Assembly (NCBI GenBank): GCA_963693315.1
Contig: OY856186.1
Span: 307,237,061-307,301,060 of the forward strand
DNA from: Diogma glabrata
Lineage: Eukaryota; Arthropoda; Insecta; Diptera; Cylindrotomidae
Direction: 5' to 3'
Length of the DNA stretch: 64,000 nt
This document shows, one piece after another, positions 21,909-32,655 of this stretch. A model generated the notes under the pieces. It searched no databases. It was not told where the DNA came from and saw only the letters and a program-made list of their open reading frames with translations. A program made the position numbers and the translations under genes. Position 1 is the stretch's first letter. Each line of letters opens with the position of its first letter.

Positions 21909-23690
21909 ATTTCTTTACAAAGAATTTGACGCTGAAGCCATTTACCCTCTTTAATGGCTTCTTGAAGAGTTATTGTAGTTGGCACATGCATCATGTTTGG
22001 CAGTTCTGTATCGGTTCGGTTGTTTTGAAAACCATTGTTATTTTCACTAGATTTTGGTATTCCAGGAATACAAACCAGCTGTTTGTGATGAGCAAAGAAT
22101 GTTTCAGAAACACCACCGTAATGATCAAAATTGGAAAACATTATATCAATGCAGTTTGTAGTGCTGGTTCCACAAACCAATACTGAAAAAAACCCATTTG
22201 AGTTGAGAAATTGAAAAAAGTGATGAAACTCATTTTTATTTAAATCTATATTAAAATCACCCAGAATGATAATTTTCGAACTTTTGGCTTTCGTAATTTT
22301 GATCATATCCTTGAGTTGCTGTTTAACTGCATTGTAAGGAGTAGAGGGTGGTTTGTAACCTGTACAAACCACCAAATCTTTATTGATCCCAGCAACGAGA
22401 TTACAAGCTTTTGAAAACAATTCTTGGAAGCAATTGTAAATAACATTGAAATTTTCATTATCTTTAGAATAAATGGTGATACCGTATGCATGCCTTCTAC
22501 TATTATTAGAAACATCTATTCGATGTGCAATTTTATAGTTAGGAATGGATAAATCATCTTTAGATTTAGTCCAAGTTTCAGCCGCTATGAAAACGTGCGG
22601 TTCATGAATTTTTATAAAATTGTTTAGATCTCGCCAGTGCGATATTTCTCATAAACTTTGAATATTTTGGTAGATCAAAAAATTCGTATCATTATTAGGG
22701 ATATTACTGGCCGTTTTTAATGGATAATCAAGAATTCTTTTGATTTCCACTTGAAGTTTATAATGAGCATTGGGGGTGTAGGAGGTGTAAATACACCAAA
22801 TAAATAAAGACCACTTAGTTTTGTACATCTACTTAGAGCTACGTATAACTCATTTTTACGGAGGCCTTTGGAAATGTGTACAGCAGTCAGCAACCACATC
22901 ATATGTACCAACTTGGCTTTTGTGAATGGTTATTGCTTCAGCTGGAACTAAAGGAAATTGAGTTCGGATTATATTAGCAAGTTTTGAATTAGAGCTAATG
23001 TTTTTCTTTATTTTATCAATCGCCGTCCAATCATCTTCACTTAATTTTTTCACCTCTCTACGTCTAATTTGACCAACGTATTCATTAGGAAAACTTAGCC
23101 AAACTGTTTATTTTGCCTTCCGTGGTAGTATCAAAACCCTTTGATATACCAATGGCACCATTAACGAGACCATCTTCAACTGAGATGTTAACAGTAATCA
23201 TATACTTAATACCTATACTTAATTGCAATTCAGATGGTAGTCTTTGTGTGTTGTGGGTAAGAGCATATTTTGCTTTCGCAAGTAAGTTTGCTCTATATTT
23301 GTCAGTTGTTTTACCAAACAGTTTATCGTCGGCTTCAACAACTTTCCGATTAGGATCCCTTTTGATAATTTTTTCATTGAATGAATTAACCTCATGGTTA
23401 CTACGAAAAATATGAACTGCAGCGCGAGGAATTTCATTCACATTAGTAATTACGCGTGATTTAAACAACCGTGCCTGTTCCAATGTTAGCATTCCTTTTG
23501 CTAAGTTATTAAGCGCAATTGCAAATTGAGTATCATCTCTTTGTCGCTTTGTTTCAGTTGTAATGAAATCGATATAAAAAAAAAGAAATAATAATGAGGT
23601 GAGACTTTCGTCCAAATTTTGGTTACGAGCATTTCGTGGCTCCACTGTACTATCATTAATGGTAGTACGAGTGATCTACCATATGATATT
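21908..23690 (-). pseudogene. Helentron-type helicase and endonuclease, C-terminal remnant
   Basis: Read on the minus strand from about 23690, one finds a Pif1-like helicase of the Helitron type: RQRDDTQFAIALNNLAKG, KSRVITNVNEIPRAAVHIFRSN, VNISVEDGLVNGAIG, then EAITIHKSQ (motif V) and GLRKNELYVALSRCTKLSG (motif VI) near 22850-22790. An endonuclease of the exonuclease-endonuclease-phosphatase fold follows from about 22690, with YQNIQSL, AAETWTKS, YKPPSTPY and ILGDFNIDL. Helicase followed by such an endonuclease is the Helentron arrangement. The Rep domain and N-terminus are missing. At least two frame changes and an in-frame TGA near 22662 show decay. The endonuclease frame runs into LTR-like DNA at 21908, so its end is lost. 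Confidence 0.8.
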
Positions 23691-23750
23691 TTGTATGAAA
23701 TAAACTGGATTGGTTTTTTTGTGCCGTTAAAAAAATAATTTTGATAGGTA

Positions 23751-24175
23751 GGCTGTTTTCTAAACGACGACTTATTTGAAACTTATTTATGTAGACTTAC
23801 TTATTCTCCGCCATTTTAAATAAGTATTTAAAAGCTTTTCTAAACGATTTAGCATACTTATTTTGACAGCAACAAAAAGCAAATTGGAAAATAAATTTAA
23901 TTAAAACGATTTATTTGATTTGATCAATTAAAAGAGTTTTCAAAACTATTTTTTTCATTTTAAATTATTACATCAATTTTATTACGAATCGAAAAAGAAG
24001 TTTTATTCCTGAAAATCATTTAGTAAACAAACATAAAAATATTTGACACTGTCAAATCGAATTAGATTTTTCTATGGAAAAAAAATTTCAAATAAGTCAC
24101 CTCTTTAGGTTACTTATTCAAATAAGTAAGTCTCCACAAATAAGTTTCAAATAAGTTTTGGTTTAGAATACAGCC
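23751..24175. mobile_element. MITE, copy 1 (PIF/Harbinger-like, 3-bp duplication)
   Basis: 425 bp starting ggctgttttctaaacgacga and ending tttagaatacagcc. The two ends are imperfect inverted repeats of about 50 bases, both with aacttatttgaaacttattt. GTA flanks both sides (23748-23750 and 24176-24178). A second copy lies at 44129-44541. The 3-bp duplication suggests PIF/Harbinger, but no transposase is present. Confidence 0.88.
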
Positions 24176-24399
24176 GTAGACTTGGTTATGAACATGAGTT
24201 GATTTTGAATTGTGAAAGAGTTTAGTGATAACCTATTCTTAAACTAGGTATATTTGGGAAAACATTACCAAAGGAAAAAGAAAACCCATTTAATAATTTG
24301 ATATTAATAGTTAAAAAGGTCAGTATAACAATTGAAAATTTTAAACTTTTTTTTATCAAAACCTACTTAACGGAAATTATATTATTATTTTGAGTTAAA

Positions 24400-25546
24400 T
24401 GTGTTATTTGCCACCGTATCGCGGCTTGGACTTTTATATAATAAAGAATTATCTGGAATGCATGAGTCATCCCCTGACGGATCCTGACTTTGGGATCCCC
24501 TATATGTAGATATCTAGCCTAACATTGAACGAATCTTAACAATAATATAATAATAAAAAAACTTTACTTGGTAGTATTGAGGTAGTGATGTAGAATTCGC
24601 AGATTGTTGTCCTGGAACAGATGAAGTTTGTTTGATCCTGATATTTTGCTCATTGAACTTGATATGTTGTGAGAACTATTTCCTTCTGATTGTTGTTGAA
24701 TCAGGTGAATTTGATTTGATGCTAATTATTTTCATTTTTCAGATAAAGTTGAGATTGGTATTAAATTGTTGAGTTCAATTAAATATATATATGTTTTTAA
24801 CTCGATGTATCTTGATGTATGCAATATGTGCATAACAGTAACAAAACAAATGTTACTTTTCCCAATTTTATGTTGTAAGTATCACCACATGTAAAAGTTT
24901 TTAGAAATTCACCGGTTACAATCAAGTTTTATCAAACTAAGTTTACTAATATTTTTACGTACCTTTTACCTGGTACGTTATTTCCGTAATAAACATACCA
25001 GGTTTCAAATTACGCCGCTTTTCATAAATATTTAATAGTTGTCCTTGTGCATTAACGGATTGTTCGACGGGATCCCCAAATTATGGTTTTTATATTTTAG
25101 TTTTCACCTTCCACAGATAATTAAACACGATATTTTAAGTTTTTATTGAACATTTTTAATTAAAATAATAAAAGAAATCTTGAGTTTTATCTCTCAATGT
25201 TCACTGTTTAATAGCTAGACATTTTTTTTCAACTTCTTTTTCGTATCGAAATCTAACATCGAATTGAATTGATAAAATGTGATTTCTGACACATCATCTT
25301 TTTTAGCAAAAAAACAAAATGAAACAAAATTGAGCGACAAAACTATGTTCGTTAAAAACAAATAAATAGTGCGTTCGTTTATTTTTATAATTATATTTGA
25401 AATTGAGTGGGTTGTTATAATTATTTGAAAAAGATTGTTTTAAGTTATTATTATTATTGAAAAAAATGAACTGAAGTGATTTAAATAAATTGTGATTGAA
25501 CGGAAAAAAGAATAGGAATTGATTTTAATATTATTTAACTATTGAT
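24400..25546 (-). repeat. Third diverged LTR-like stretch of the gypsy family
   Basis: Carries the family motif tttgggatcccc...tatctagcctaac near 24492, and near 25340-25400 the words atgttcgttaaaaac and gtgcgttcgtttattttt, collinear with gacatctgttcgttag and gtacgttcgtttgc in the young LTR. No primer site or coding part adjoins it, so it may be an old solo LTR. Boundaries are approximate. Confidence 0.38.
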
Positions 25547-26987
25547 TTTATTTGATTTTAATATAAAAAGATTCAAAACAATATGATTAAATCTATTTAT
25601 TTAAACTACATTTAATTTGTATACTAAAATTAAAACAGTGTAATATGAAATAAGAAAAGCGTCTAAAATTGTGATATTTAGTAGAAAAAAATTAGACTCT
25701 CTAGTGAGATGAGATTATTATTATATATTAGTATATTAATAGTGTTAAAGCATTTCTATATTGATATATATTGTAAATTTCATCCAATGTGTATTGTTAT
25801 TTCGATTTGAGTAATTTACTATTCTCGTAAACATATATTATATGAATGTACATATTAATATATCAATGTTTTGGTTCATTAATGTATTAATAGTTAATAT
25901 ATTGTTAAGTTTAAACAATACTTGCATTATTATTAAAAACATATTATTATTCAAAACAATTACTGTCGGTGATATTTTAAAACAAAAAAATTGTTGATCT
26001 AAATCTGAAACATAGAATGATATTTCTATTCATTATTATTTATAATTATAATATTCATCAAGAAATTACAAAATAGTATTGTTAAAATATTTTTTTTTTT
26101 TAAATTCAGTAACCGTTTGAATTAAGAACAACAAGACAAATGTGCCGTTCACTGCACAAACCGACTAACTCCACTTTTTGGAAAATTTTAAATTTAAATG
26201 TCAAAGTACTTGCTATAGTCATAACTTTCTATGTTAAAAACAACTTTCCTGAATAATTAAGATAAACACCATTAAAAGTCAAAATTTGTCTGACCATTAA
26301 AAAATGACTATTAAAAACTTGACATTAAAAACTAATAATATCTATTATACTAATTAAATTACTACTATAATAGCTAATTGATATACCTAGTAACCAAAAT
26401 TAAATAAATTATGTTTATATTAATAACGTTCCTGAATGATAAAGATTAACACTACTAAATATCGAAATTTATTTGACCTTTGAAAAAAACTCAATTTTCT
26501 CAACAGAGTTATGTTTTATGATTTATCGTTATGTGATTTTTTATAAGAATTACTCTTCTTAGGAATTAACATCGAAAATTGGAATATATTTATATAAAAA
26601 ACATTTTTATATTTAAAAATTCAAGAAGTACTTTAAATGGGTCTCTAATAGGAAAATTTCTCGTCCATGTATTCTTATTTAAATCAAAATTGAAATATCA
26701 GATATAATCTGGTATACTATAATAAATATAAACAAGTTTTATATCTTCTTATATATTAATACGCTAGATCAAAACTTTGTGGAGCCTAAGGCTTTTTTAT
26801 TCGCAGATGGATTCATTTCAAATTTTCACAGCTAACTGATATTAGTGTAACCTATAATCCGATTCGGATTCACATAAATCGGATCATAAATAAAAAAGTT
26901 ATTATATACGGAAAACTTTTTATATACATATGCATTATAAGTTTACATACATATAAAAACGAAATTAAAAATTTATTTTATTTTTTT
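25547..26987. other. Very A+T-rich stretch without genes
   Basis: No coding frame on either strand. A 57-base segment (26688-26744) ending ataaacaagttttatat recurs at 27812-27868. Confidence 0.55.
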
Positions 26988-26990
26988 ATA

Positions 26991-27309
26991 TTTTCTTTTT
27001 TATATATTAGCGAACAACGAACAACAAAAACGAAACTTTTTTTTCTCATTCATTTCAGTCGTCTTTTGTCTTTGAACAAAGGACGGTTTTCGAGTCGTCG
27101 GAATAAAAGAGATTATATGCGTAATATGCGTAATAATGTTGATTTTATGAATGATATTTTATGAATGATATTTATGATGATATTTTATGAATGATATATT
27201 CTTTTTTATATATTAGCTATCGAACAACGAACAACAAAAACGAAACTTAAAAATTTATTTTCTTTCATTTCAGTCGTCTTTTGTCTTTGAACAAGGACGG
27301 TTTTCGATA
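26991..27309. repeat. Direct duplication of about 105 bases
   Basis: 26991-27095 and 27200-27309 share tatatattag, cgaacaacgaacaacaaaaa, catttcagtcgtcttttgtc and ggacggttttcga with small gaps. The unit is not otherwise recognised. Confidence 0.8.
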
Positions 27310-27380
27310 TTATTTCGATTATTTTGTTTATTGATATAAAGATATTTGCGTAATATTTTTCTTTGTTTTCTTATTATAGG

Positions 27381-27570
27381 AGGGCTATTATTTTGAAAAC
27401 GTACATTTTTTTTGTTGATTTTTAAATTTTTGATTTTTAAAAAATCTGAAATTTTGATATTTTGTTGGTATTGACGAAAGGAAAAAAGTTGTTTCTGCTT
27501 TTATTTTTTGTGTACTCTGAATCGGCGTTATGCGCGGTTGAATTTTTGAGGCTTTTTCACGTAGTTTTTT
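27381..27570 (+). repeat. Dispersed repeat, copy 1
   Basis: Begins gggctattattttgaaaacg and ends ggctttttcacgtagttt; matches 59311-59488 with small length changes. Non-coding. The words aggagggcccggcgtgcttc follow at 27583. Confidence 0.8.
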
Positions 27571-28544
27571 TTTATATTTACTAGGAGGGCCCGGCGTGCT
27601 TCGCTACGCTTATAAATAAAGTTTTTGCGTAGACATTTTGTTGACGTAGAAGCAATGATTTCAAAAAGTGGTAATGAGAAATGCTAGCATATAATTTTTA
27701 ATTTTTCTTTTTAAATATATGAATGAAAAATAATCAGAACTCTAGCTGATCAGTTCGGATATATGAAAAATTAGCGATCAAATAAGTTAGTGATCAAATA
27801 AGCTTACTTGAAAATTGAAATATCACATATAATCTGGTATACTATAATAAATATAAACAAGTTTTATATTGTAATTATACTGTAAATTTATTTAAAATAA
27901 TTTATTTATTTATTTATTTTATTTATTATAATTGGACAGCATACAGATAAAATCCAATTACATGCTGTCTCTTAATTTTAATTACAAACAACAAAGATTG
28001 ATTTAAAAAAAAAAAACAAAAAGAAATATTTAGAATTTAGAGAAAAAATTAATAAAAATAATAAATGCTTATGAATAAGTTATGAAATATAACATAGCTA
28101 AAAATAATAATAATAATTGAGTTAAATAAAAGAATCAATTTGGAATAGCTTAAGTAAATTGAATTAATTCTAATAACTATTATTAATGTTCATAAAAAAA
28201 AAATCTTATATATATTTAACTATTTACACATAATATATAACAATTTCACCATTTGTAAATATGTATCGATTTATAAATATATATATCGAGAGAAAAAAAA
28301 AAAAAATTCATACACAATACATACATATTATTACTAGAGAAAATGTTGAGGATTAAAATGATCATGATAATGATGTAAGGAACTTAAAGATTAGAAATAT
28401 CAAAATGAATTAATCAGTTTATACATAATACCTAAACACCTACATATCTCCTCCCAAATGCATAACCAAACTTACAGTTAACCATTCAAATCTCAAACAA
28501 GCAAACAAAAATTTACCACCAACACGAGAGAAGTCAAGCAAAAA

Positions 28545-31376
28545 TCAAGTACCATTCAAAACTGTCTGAAAACAACTTTTTTTGAACACTGAAATTGATG
28601 AACAGAATAGATCAAGCTCAGAGAAAATATCATTGTGGTTCGATTGCAACCTGGACAAAGGAGATCCAAGACCAAGGTCAGTTCTTGCAATTTGAGACCG
28701 AAATAACAAGTTCGTTCGAGTTCTATACGCTGGAATACCAAAATTAATCGAAGAAAGGCTAGACGTATCTAGAATTGAATTACCTATTTTATATAAAAGC
28801 ATCTCGTCAGAAATTATTCTCCTAGTCTCAAGAGAAACTAAACCAAGTTTTTTAAGTCTAACCTCATAACAAAGATACCCAGAGGATGGCACAAACTTGA
28901 AACACATAAATCGTGTAAATCTTTTAGAAACACGTTCAACGCTGTTAGAATGTTCATGATAAAAGGGGCTCCATATTTGACTAGCATATTCTAAGCAAGT
29001 TCGTACATATGCATTGAAAAGAGTATTTAGCACGGTTGGATTCTTAAAATCCTTACCTCGTCGAAAAATATATCCTAGATTTTTAAATCCTCTTCTCATT
29101 ACATTCTCAACATGAATGTCAAATTTTAATTTATTGTCGAAAAAAACACCCAAATCCTTAACCGAGTTCACTCTATTTAAAATTAGATTCGATATGGAGT
29201 AGTCAAAAATTATTTTATTATGCTTTTTCGTAAAAGAAATAATTGAACACTTATTAATATTTAGTTGTAACTTGTTAATAATGCACCATTTCTGAATTTC
29301 TTCTAGATCTTGTTGAAGCTTAATGCAGTCGTTTAGGGTAACTATCTCTTGAAATATTTTTAAGTCGTCGGCAAATAACAGATGCCTACATTTAAGACCA
29401 ACCGATATATCATTAATAAAAATAATAAATAATAACGGACCAAGGGTTGAGCCTTGTGGAACTCCAGATGTTGGGGTTACCCCCATGGATGTGTGACCAT
29501 TGAAATAAACATATTGAATGCGATGTGTTAAGTAAGACTCGAACCATTTAATCAAATTTGGTGAAACTCCCATCGCTGACAATTTTAACAATAAAATCAA
29601 ATGAATTACCTTATCAAATGCTTTTGCAAAATCAGTGTATGCACAATCAACTTGTAGATTTTTATCAATCTTTGAAAATACGTAGTCAGAAAATTCAAGG
29701 AGATTGGTGACTGTAGATCTATGTGCAAAAAATCCATGTTGTAATGGAGAAATTTGATTTTTGATTTCACCAAAGACATGAATATGTATGACTTTTTCAA
29801 AAATTTTAGCAAATGCATTCAATATTGCTATGGGCCTATAGTTCTCTATATTGTCACGCTTACCACTTTTAAAAATAGGTACAATGTTAGATAATTTCCA
29901 TTTAGTAGGAAACTGGCATTGCAATAGTGACATATTAAATAATATGCATAATGGTTTAAATAGAACATCTTTCAAATTTTTAATGAAATAATTCGGTACA
30001 CCGTCAGGTCCAGGTCCTTTATTTAATTTCAAATCATTTATTTGCGACAGAACTTCATCCTCAGAAATAGAAAAATTATTTTTATATGAGAAATTTGAAC
30101 TTGTCAATGGTGGACTTGGCTCAGTAGAATAAACGGATTTAAAATATTTTGAAAAAAGTTCGCAAATATCTTCGGGTTTATTCACCCGAGTATCACCATA
30201 AAACATTGAACATGGATAGTCAGACTTAACCTTAAAAGATTTATTATAATCCCAAAACCTTTTTGGGTCAGTACTGATTGAATTTTCAAGGTTACGTAGA
30301 TGTATATCGAAGCACTTTTTAATTTCAGATTTGACCTCCTTCCTATATTCAGAAAACAGGTAATAATCTTGACGGTCATTGTAAATTTTATTTCTTTTCC
30401 ATAATTTGTTCTTTTCCTTAATTAAAAATTTTAATCGAGCAGAGTACCAAGATGGAAACTTATTACGACAAGGTTTAGCACGAGACTGCTGTGGTATTAA
30501 GGAAAAAAGCTTATCATAGAATGTTTGAGTTGCACTATCAATGGGTAATCCATTAAAAAGCTCATTCCAATCAATAGTAGCTAATTCGAGATTTAATTGA
30601 ACATAGTCAAGTTTAATATAATTAATGGAAGGCTTGGTGAATCTGTCTTGCATTTTAAGTTTACAATTAGAAACCTGAATATGCAGTGGTGGGTGATGTG
30701 GATCAATTTTAGATAAGACAGGTATGCTTGATGATACAACAATATTATAAAGATTCATATTAGTTATGACCAGATCAAGAAGCCTATTAAGATGATTGCG
30801 GGCGGAATTACATTGATTACATTTACTCAAATCCATCAATTCGACAAAAGATTGAGCAATTCTACCCTCATAGGCTAATATTTTGATGTTTGAATTGTCA
30901 CTGGTATCCCATGTGATATTTGGAATATTAAAATCACCAAAAATAAGAAATTCAGTATTGGGGTTTGACAAGTTTAACTTATCAGAAATAAATTTGAAAA
31001 ATTGAGAGTAATCATCATATTTCAAGCCAATACTAATATAAACGGTACATAAAATTAAATGGTGGCCATTATTCTTATTTATTTGAACCCAGACATCATC
31101 TATTAAGGGATTGTTAAAACCATTAAGTTCGTGAGCCTGAATTTGTCTATGAATCGCAATTAAAGCACCACCCCCATCCAAACGTCCGGTTGCAATCAAA
31201 TTTCTATCCTTTCTATAAACATTGTATCTGTCATCAAATATCTCCGCAGAGCCGATGCCATCGTTTAACCATGTTTCAGTGAATCCAATAATATCAAAGT
31301 TGTTGCTTTCTACAGAAAGTTTTATGTCCCCAAGTTTCCGCCTGATTCCCCTACAATTCTGGTAGTAAATATTCAT
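28545..31376 (-). CDS. Non-LTR retrotransposon ORF2: endonuclease and reverse transcriptase
   Basis: 943 codons, uninterrupted. N-terminal APE-like endonuclease: YYQNCRGIRRK at the start, FTETWLND near residue 32, LIFGDFNIPN near 148 and DPHHPPL near 225. The reverse transcriptase follows: GPGPDGVPNYF, NYRPIAILNA, DFAKAFDKV, GVPQGSTLGPLLF, and the catalytic FADD near residue 669. The C-terminal thumb and connection (YVRTCLEYASQIW) is present and no RNase H follows. Size and order fit jockey/CR1-group ORF2. It nicks target DNA and copies its own RNA there. The exact clade needs a tree. Confidence 0.93.
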   Translation of the reverse strand: MNIYYQNCRGIRRKLGDIKLSVESNNFDIIGFTETWLNDGIGSAEIFDDRYNVYRKDRNLIATGRLDGGGALIAIHRQIQAHELNGFNNPLIDDVWVQINKNNGHHLILCTVYISIGLKYDDYSQFFKFISDKLNLSNPNTEFLIFGDFNIPNITWDTSDNSNIKILAYEGRIAQSFVELMDLSKCNQCNSARNHLNRLLDLVITNMNLYNIVVSSSIPVLSKIDPHHPPLHIQVSNCKLKMQDRFTKPSINYIKLDYVQLNLELATIDWNELFNGLPIDSATQTFYDKLFSLIPQQSRAKPCRNKFPSWYSARLKFLIKEKNKLWKRNKIYNDRQDYYLFSEYRKEVKSEIKKCFDIHLRNLENSISTDPKRFWDYNKSFKVKSDYPCSMFYGDTRVNKPEDICELFSKYFKSVYSTEPSPPLTSSNFSYKNNFSISEDEVLSQINDLKLNKGPGPDGVPNYFIKNLKDVLFKPLCILFNMSLLQCQFPTKWKLSNIVPIFKSGKRDNIENYRPIAILNAFAKIFEKVIHIHVFGEIKNQISPLQHGFFAHRSTVTNLLEFSDYVFSKIDKNLQVDCAYTDFAKAFDKVIHLILLLKLSAMGVSPNLIKWFESYLTHRIQYVYFNGHTSMGVTPTSGVPQGSTLGPLLFIIFINDISVGLKCRHLLFADDLKIFQEIVTLNDCIKLQQDLEEIQKWCIINKLQLNINKCSIISFTKKHNKIIFDYSISNLILNRVNSVKDLGVFFDNKLKFDIHVENVMRRGFKNLGYIFRRGKDFKNPTVLNTLFNAYVRTCLEYASQIWSPFYHEHSNSVERVSKRFTRFMCFKFVPSSGYLCYEVRLKKLGLVSLETRRIISDEMLLYKIGNSILDTSSLSSINFGIPAYRTRTNLLFRSQIARTDLGLGSPLSRLQSNHNDIFSELDLFCSSISVFKKSCFQTVLNGT

Positions 31377-31623
31377 GCTGCTATAATAAGAATTAACGGA
31401 AACTAGAGAGAAAAAAAATGTATTAGGAAAATAATTGTATATAATGCAATATATATAGCCAAGTAAAGAATTATAAGTAAATTAAAGATTCAATAAAGCT
31501 TAAAAAAGAAAATATGAAAAAAGAAAAAACAAAAACAAAATATTTAAATATTTATGTGTGTATGTATGTATACGTTTAATGTTATAAGAATTTAAATTAT
31601 TTAATTTAAAATTTTAAGAGATA

Positions 31624-32655
31624 TTACTTGTTATTATCCACTTGGGATTCTTGAATAACCTCGGTTACCTCAGGAGTTTTCAATAAATTATTCAAATCAG
31701 TCCATGATGAAATGGTTGAAACGTTGCCTTCAGCTGTTTTTTTGCAGTAGATGTTTCCATAGTTAGCCCAAACATATTTGTATTTGACCGTACAATCATC
31801 ACCTTGCAGAAGCTGCTTGGCTTGATGAAGCAATCTTTTTTTGGTCGGTGGTAAATGATCCGTAATAAAAATTCTTGATTCACCACTCAGCCCGAAATCC
31901 CTCGCACTAAGTTTTTTTTTTAATTTCATGGCTTTGAGAATTTGATATTTTTTGTATTTACAATTAAGTTCAACAGTAATTGGTTTGAAAGATGATTGTG
32001 ACCTGGTACGATATACATATTTGATAAGATTATCCGGTTCGACAATTCCAATGAATTGGAAAATTTTATGCACAACCAATTTCAAATTCTCATTCATTAC
32101 TGTAGGAACACCATGAATTTGCAAATTTTCACTGAAAACCTGCCTTTCTAAAAGATCCGCACGAAGATTAACAGATTTGATATCATCTTTTAGGCTTTTG
32201 TTCTCATCCTCCAGGTCTTTAATCTTTTTAACGTTAGCTTCTACCTTATGTGACAGTAGTAGTAAAGTATCAACATTGGTTGTAATATTGGTTAAAGTTT
32301 CACCGAGTGCTTTTTGTTGTGTCATTAAAACATCTAATGATTTAAGCGAGATCAAAAATTCGTTGTTTTGAGCTTTTAATGAATCCATATCCGCTTTTAA
32401 TGAGTTAAGAGTTGATGCCAGTGATATATTAGTATTCTTCGAAGCAGTTGAGATGTTTGTAGCGACTGGTGTAGAACAAGCCGTACATTTCAAGCTTTCT
32501 TTAGGTAAATTACTGTCTTCGATTTTATTATCACATAAATTATGATATAAATATGTACATTGAAAGCACTGAAAATATTCATTCTTGTTTGACCGGTTTA
32601 TTTTATCATTACATTTGTTGCAACTCATTTTGATCAATATAATTGAAATCAACAA
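31624..32655 (-). CDS. Non-LTR retrotransposon ORF1 with PHD-like zinc finger and coiled coil
   Basis: 343 codons. Near the N-terminus is a PHD-like Cys/His cluster (CNKC...CFQC...HNLC...CTAC). A coiled-coil region of about 100 residues follows (SLKADMDSLKAQNNEFLISL, KDLEDENKSLKDDIKSVNLR). The C-terminal domain (FITDHLPPTKKRLLHQAKQL, YVWANYGNIYCKK) is of the kind seen in ORF1 of CR1-like insect elements. ORF1 proteins bind the element RNA. The first ATG lies 12 residues before MSCNKCND, so either start is possible. Confidence 0.85.
   Translation of the reverse strand: MLISIILIKMSCNKCNDKINRSNKNEYFQCFQCTYLYHNLCDNKIEDSNLPKESLKCTACSTPVATNISTASKNTNISLASTLNSLKADMDSLKAQNNEFLISLKSLDVLMTQQKALGETLTNITTNVDTLLLLSHKVEANVKKIKDLEDENKSLKDDIKSVNLRADLLERQVFSENLQIHGVPTVMNENLKLVVHKIFQFIGIVEPDNLIKYVYRTRSQSSFKPITVELNCKYKKYQILKAMKLKKKLSARDFGLSGESRIFITDHLPPTKKRLLHQAKQLLQGDDCTVKYKYVWANYGNIYCKKTAEGNVSTISSWTDLNNLLKTPEVTEVIQESQVDNNK

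Larger units (their letters stand above)
27897..32655 (-). mobile_element. Jockey/CR1-like non-LTR retrotransposon with two ORFs
   Basis: ORF1 (31624-32655) and ORF2 (28545-31376) lie in order on the minus strand with a 248-base gap. The 3' end is placed by an (AAAT)n-like tail at 27897-27935 on the minus strand, after about 600 bases of 3' UTR. The 5' end lies somewhere right of 32655 and was not resolved; no target duplication was found. Both frames are open, so the copy may be recent. Confidence 0.85.
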
